Shown here: in pieces, positions 61,201 to 64,000 of the stretch
Numbering within the stretch: position 1 is the stretch's first letter
Layout: each line of letters begins with the position of its first letter
Origin: Planctomycetaceae bacterium
GTDB taxonomy: Bacteria; Planctomycetota; Planctomycetia; Planctomycetales; Planctomycetaceae
Reading direction: 5' to 3'
DNA length: 64,000 nucleotides
NCBI GenBank assembly: GCA_020638955.1
Contig: JACKHO010000005.1
Span: forward strand, 552,503-616,502
The notes under the pieces: model-generated
Databases searched by the model: none
Told to the model about the DNA's origin: nothing
The model's input: the letters and a program-made list of their open reading frames with translations, nothing else
Position numbers and translations under genes: made by a program

Positions 61201-63608
61201 TGCCACCGGGAGGCCTCGATATGAACATCTTCGCCAGCACCGACATCAACGGAATGCCGGAATTCAACACCTTCAGCAACAACGGTGACGCCCACATTGG
61301 TATCATCTTCGAAGGTGGTACGGACAACCTGGTTGAGATTTCGGACCACACCTTCAGTGGTGCCATCGATGGTGCACTGGTGGACTTCAATGGCGACGGT
61401 ATCTCTCTCATCAGCCGCAATGCACGCCTGCGTGGTTACATCAAGAGCAGCACGATTACCCTCAACGAGGGTGACGGAATTCATCTGGAGTCCGTCGGCG
61501 GAACCATTGACGACTTCGAAATTGGTGGAGCCGCAATTGGTGAAGGAAACCTCATCAGCCAGAACGGCCTGGGAGGAATTCCAACCATCCTGGGACAGAA
61601 CACGTTCCACGGAATTCACATCGTGCGACGTGACACGGGGCAGTTCAACAACTTGCTGATTGCCCGTAACACCGTCACGCAGAACGGATTGAACGCTGGT
61701 GGCGTGCCCGTCAGCTTCTCAAACGGTTTGATGATTGACGTTTTTGGAGCCGACCAAACCTCGCTCCCCAACGGCCTGCCCGATTCAATTCTCGTCTCAC
61801 AGAACGAATTCACTCAGAACCTGGGTGACGGAATTGAAATTCGCCTCGGTGCCGACGCCGATCTTGGAGTGGATATCATTGGCAACCTGATTTCACGAAA
61901 CGGTCAAGTTGACAACGGGGCAGGTGGCTTCACGCTCGTGAACAACGCCGCCAGTGGTATTCAGGTTACCGAAAACGTCAATACGTCGACCGACTCACGC
62001 GGCGTGTTCGGACTCTGGCAAGCCAACGAAATCTCCAACAACGCCAACGACGGTATCCAAATCTACGGCGATACTGGCAATCAGTTGACCGGCGAACAGT
62101 TGGTCATTGGTTCAACCGTCCTGAATCCTCTGGGAGTGTTTGATCCGCTTGGAAACCTCATTGTCGACAACGGCGGAGACGGCGTCCAAATCTCACGCGG
62201 TGGACTCATTACTGTTGGTAACAACACCATCATGGGGAACGGCACAATTGGTCCCTTCGGCCTCGTCAATGCTGGTATCAACATCGACGGCGACTACGAT
62301 TCCAACAGCTTCCAGGAAGTGGAAATCATCAGCAACTTCATCTCGCAGAACATTGGAGATGGTATCCAGTTGCTTGATGAAGGACAGGACTCAGTTCTGG
62401 TGGCCCGTAATAACCAAATCTTCCTGAACCAGGGACGCGGCATCGACATTCTGGTTCGCCCAGGCGATACCGACACCACAGACAGCGACAACCTCGATCC
62501 AGGTTCACCTGCCATCACAAACCTGGCTACTGGCCTGGTCACAACAGACGTCACGTTGATTGGTAACGAAGTCATTGCCAACGACCTGGAAGGGATTTAC
62601 ATCGTCGGCACAAACGACACCTCGCAAAGCCAAAGCGTGAGCAGTTCTGCAGCACTTGGACAAGCAGGTACAGTAACCCGTGCCTATCAGTTGCGACTGG
62701 ACATCCATGAGAACCGCGTCATCGGTAACGGTCAGAACTCGTCCTTCCCGGCAACCGGCCTCGTCCTGCGAGTGGGTACGACCGATGGTGGGTTTGGACC
62801 AACCTTTGCCGGCGGTTTCGCGACCGACGGGTTGAATGTTGAAGACCTCGATGGAAACGGAATTCTGGACAACGACATCAACGGCGACGGCTACCTCAAT
62901 GCCGCATCCAACAGCTTTGTCGGTGGTGTCTCCGCCTCGATTACCAACAACTTCTTCGATGGTAACAACGGTGAAGACATTCTCTTCCACTCATTCCGTT
63001 CGACGGTCGATCCAAACACTGGTACCGCATGGGATGCGATGACATACAACCCGAACGGTTATCAGTCCGATCCGCTCGCCCGCCTCGACCTCATCTTCAC
63101 GGACAACACCTTCTCCAGCATCGAAGCCAACAACGGTTATCTCAACATTGTCACAGGCAACCAGGCAGGAGCCTTCTACAACAATGCCGACGCCACGTTT
63201 AAGTCACGCGTAGTCGGTATGAATCCGGAAGATGGACCATTCGCCGCTGGTGGAGCACGCCGTCGAAACGCAACCCGTCTCGCCTCACGTTACTCAACCA
63301 ATCCTCCTGGACTGCTACCGTTCATCCCGAACACGCCTGATGCGGAAACATTCCTCTATCCAGGTATGGGAGACAGCACGTTCCGTGTCATCGGAGGCAC
63401 AAACACGTTCCTCGACCCAGGCATTGGAACGCTCACCATCGACCAGATCTTCATCTACGACGATCCAACCTTTGTCGGAGACCCGAACCTCGTTGATGCC
63501 ACGTTCGAAGCTGACGGTGTGTTCTTCACCGGGGGCAACCAGTTTGGTGAACTGCCATTCGGTTGGGGCTTCTTCAACCCGGGTCGTACAGGGTTCACAA
63601 ACCCATAG
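58284..63608 (+). CDS. Giant inverse-autotransporter-like surface protein with beta-helix passenger
   Basis: The 1,774-residue protein has a signal peptide (MTRTWKYWLGAITACVCAVGPVWSQ type, residues 1-24) and a disordered linker. A domain of about 265 residues (~100-365) is patterned like an outer-membrane beta-barrel, with alternating hydrophobic and polar strands such as VYGGSFWWDWDHPYHQLGG, YFSLRSNFSLPIG and ALWFLNPRVVLTDSG. That resembles the inverse autotransporter (intimin/invasin) beta domain. The remaining ~1,400 residues are a right-handed parallel beta-helix rich in Asn, Gly, Thr, Ile and Asp (repeats such as NGDGIHLES, GNNTIMGNG, ISNNANDGIQIYG). No C-terminal barrel, LPXTG or PEP-CTERM motif is visible, so the passenger would be displayed outside through the N-terminal barrel. 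Codon use is strict, with many AAC/GGT/ATT. ATG 58284 is preferred because GGAG lies 6 bases before it; 58269 is the alternative. A strong terminator follows. Confidence 0.8.
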   Translation: MTRTWKYWLGAITACVCAVGPVWSQVPPGSNSPSNSPFAEPADYSDDDTGSVRLGEKSSSGSISEAGAVQRVQNLTEPGAVFDGGPPVVTDGMLAGDETVGFASTTSLNEVYWRVGNTSFDRFGVENGYTNLNAFVPLTVEGGNALWFLNPRVVLTDSGDVAGSVGMGRRIYNANDDRVYGGSFWWDWDHPYHQLGGSFESIGRYFSLRSNFSLPIGDANETLGTVSDFNSFRYSGSNIVYTRTASIENAYQQFDFEVATPMPLVGQYGIDIGVGGYYLNGDGDARDGAGFSLRTQAQVNNNFWINGLLTTDPVFGANYSMNMELTLPDGGPTQWFARRPVASNLTTGVLRNYRIARKTSTQSTEATFTSPKGNHALSVVVIDPNVAASGAGTPDDPLMSVADYMAMPAATRAMYDIVFVRSQVDGLDTNLNTTITLLDGQRLIGDGSGTATFSALEAPGSLFVLPGQTIGTAPILSNSAAPGLDVVTLANANEVTNFTIDGTSTGRGVVGTGIDGFNIHDNTFVNVIDGIVITSDTSVFLDCPGEDVGIISNNIVGGTGATNPIDPGGIVLTHTAGTLTYQMTGNNMSAFNMFGADITVTGGTLNANDEINGFIVGANTFSGNGGGLRMTATGTGTINADIQGNTAANNLGDGIVLVADGPAATFNIETFTGNSGSGNRGHGSQIVARNSATLVLNDGLDNSSVLAGSNMTGNLLDGMQIVADGSDILIDQISAVVATGNGDDGMELAALNGGSITWIAPIVGNTFDGNGAAVPGLGNPSPADVGAGRGNGLEITTAGAGSMIVGGGIDPALDGGIGVLGTPNANSFSNNTGNGLAFQLDGGTMVFDGIYNNVATGNGNNGMSIVNNLGGTFVVVNPDVPNTADIKFNDFSNNGNAGLFIGGTGAGGGPRAVTDLGLLADNNFDRTTSGTDGIQFNAIDNFIVMDLIRNSFVGRAGAGRGIGGRISGTVGTLPPGGLDMNIFASTDINGMPEFNTFSNNGDAHIGIIFEGGTDNLVEISDHTFSGAIDGALVDFNGDGISLISRNARLRGYIKSSTITLNEGDGIHLESVGGTIDDFEIGGAAIGEGNLISQNGLGGIPTILGQNTFHGIHIVRRDTGQFNNLLIARNTVTQNGLNAGGVPVSFSNGLMIDVFGADQTSLPNGLPDSILVSQNEFTQNLGDGIEIRLGADADLGVDIIGNLISRNGQVDNGAGGFTLVNNAASGIQVTENVNTSTDSRGVFGLWQANEISNNANDGIQIYGDTGNQLTGEQLVIGSTVLNPLGVFDPLGNLIVDNGGDGVQISRGGLITVGNNTIMGNGTIGPFGLVNAGINIDGDYDSNSFQEVEIISNFISQNIGDGIQLLDEGQDSVLVARNNQIFLNQGRGIDILVRPGDTDTTDSDNLDPGSPAITNLATGLVTTDVTLIGNEVIANDLEGIYIVGTNDTSQSQSVSSSAALGQAGTVTRAYQLRLDIHENRVIGNGQNSSFPATGLVLRVGTTDGGFGPTFAGGFATDGLNVEDLDGNGILDNDINGDGYLNAASNSFVGGVSASITNNFFDGNNGEDILFHSFRSTVDPNTGTAWDAMTYNPNGYQSDPLARLDLIFTDNTFSSIEANNGYLNIVTGNQAGAFYNNADATFKSRVVGMNPEDGPFAAGGARRRNATRLASRYSTNPPGLLPFIPNTPDAETFLYPGMGDSTFRVIGGTNTFLDPGIGTLTIDQIFIYDDPTFVGDPNLVDATFEADGVFFTGGNQFGELPFGWGFFNPGRTGFTNP

Positions 63609-63631
63609 CCCAAGTTGAATTCTGACTCTCG

Positions 63632-63668
63632 ACGCACGGCACTCCTTCGGGTGTGCCGTGCGTTTTTT
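63632..63668 (+). terminator. Intrinsic terminator after the giant surface protein gene
   Basis: An 11-bp stem (63632-63642 with 63653-63663) is followed by a run of Ts (63663-63668), 23 bp after the stop codon. Confidence 0.9.
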
Positions 63669-63762
63669 GTTTACCGGGCGGACCACTCCACACGCGTCGC
63701 AAACCTTGCTAAAGTACGGGGCTACGTGGTTTTCGTTGCGATGAATTGACTGGAGTTGGCTC

Positions 63763-64000
63763 ATGCCGATTAAGGTTCGATGTGGTGGTTGCTCCACCGT
63801 TCTGAATGCTCCCGACAAGGCTGCCGGTAAGACACTTTCCTGCCCAAAATGCAAGGAAAAAATCCGGGTACCCGCCGGCACGTCCGGTGGTAAGCCAGCC
63901 CCCAAGGCGGCGAAAGCTCCGCCGAAGAAACGCAAAAATGAAGACGCTCTCTTCGGCGGCCTGAACATCGACGACTATGACATGGACCACGATGACGAGC
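63763..64000 (+). CDS. N-terminal part of a zinc-ribbon-type protein (runs off the window)
   Basis: ATG 63763 has GGAG 7 bases upstream and opens a frame that continues to the last base of the window (79 complete codons). The first ~35 residues are MPIKVRCGGCSTVLNAPDK..., then SCPKCKEKIRVP, a double CxxC zinc ribbon of the 'MJ0042/FmdB-like' style common in planctomycete proteins. A Lys/Ala/Pro-rich linker (GKPAPKAAKAPPKKRK) and an acidic Asp-rich segment (IDDYDMDHDDE) follow. The rest of the protein is outside the window, so the function cannot be assigned; in planctomycetes such an N-terminal ribbon often precedes a membrane or regulatory domain. Confidence 0.75.
   Translation, partial: MPIKVRCGGCSTVLNAPDKAAGKTLSCPKCKEKIRVPAGTSGGKPAPKAAKAPPKKRKNEDALFGGLNIDDYDMDHDDE

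Noticed and set aside
60624..61619. 331-codon open frame on the minus strand
   Set aside because: It is antisense to the beta-helix region of the giant surface protein; its Val/Thr/Glu-rich repeats simply reflect the repeat codons of the sense gene.

Overview
The window looks like a chromosomal segment of a planctomycete (order Planctomycetales or close; I cannot name the genus). The evidence is gene content: two DUF1559 pseudopilin-like proteins, a DUF1549/DUF1553 cytochrome-type protein followed by a DUF1501 protein, a very large 'membrane-bound dehydrogenase' plus cytochrome c fusion, a sulfatase, a giant beta-helix surface protein and many small lipoproteins. LpxK indicates an LPS-bearing outer membrane. 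Coding is about 55% GC with frequent ATG/GTG/TTG starts. No CRISPR array, rRNA, prophage or intact transposase is visible.

Layout. 1-2.5 kb: the end of a proline-rich protein, then citramalate synthase (cimA) behind what reads as a complete isoleucine-responsive attenuator: a 32-residue leader with 9 Ile codons, an antiterminator and a terminator. 2.5-7.9 kb (minus): a C-terminally short MnmE, a MazG-like protein, O-acetylhomoserine sulfhydrylase (metY), MazG and a DUF1570 peptidase-like lipoprotein. 7.9-12.4 kb (minus): a Rad50/YhaN-like ATPase paired with an SbcD/YhaO-like protein whose metal-binding residues are largely lost. 12.8-20.3 kb: HU, ComEC with LpxK, tRNA-Cys, a Cys/Tyr-rich secreted protein, a YiiX-like hydrolase, TrpC and MarR. 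20.4-28 kb: a bacterial alpha-2-macroglobulin and a leucine-rich-repeat lipoprotein. 28-31.9 kb: sdhCAB. 31.9-43.5 kb: an accessory-looking stretch with unknown genes, two MITE-like inverted-repeat elements or degenerate repeats, a papain-like peptidase, a sulfatase with an altered active-site motif, DUF1559 proteins, small lipoproteins and YggS. 43.5-52 kb: an HETGH membrane protein, the DUF1549/1553-LamG protein with its DUF1501 partner, a PBP2-like protein lacking the SxxK lysine, and an M19 dipeptidase. 52-64 kb: a possible SUKH-like protein, a ceramidase-dehydrogenase-cytochrome fusion, a repeat lipoprotein, a giant inverse-autotransporter-like beta-helix protein and the start of a zinc-ribbon protein.

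How the genes fit together. Ile supply (citramalate route), sulfur assimilation into homocysteine, Trp synthesis and complex II form the metabolic core. ComEC, MnmE, MazG, HU and tRNA-Cys are housekeeping. Much of the remainder is cell envelope: LPS, PBP2-like, dipeptidase, alpha-2-macroglobulin, surface beta-helix and lipoproteins. The most striking signals are the cimA attenuator and two proteins that keep their family fold but appear to have lost catalytic residues (the SbcD-like and PBP2-like proteins). All functions are read from sequence alone; no database search was possible.
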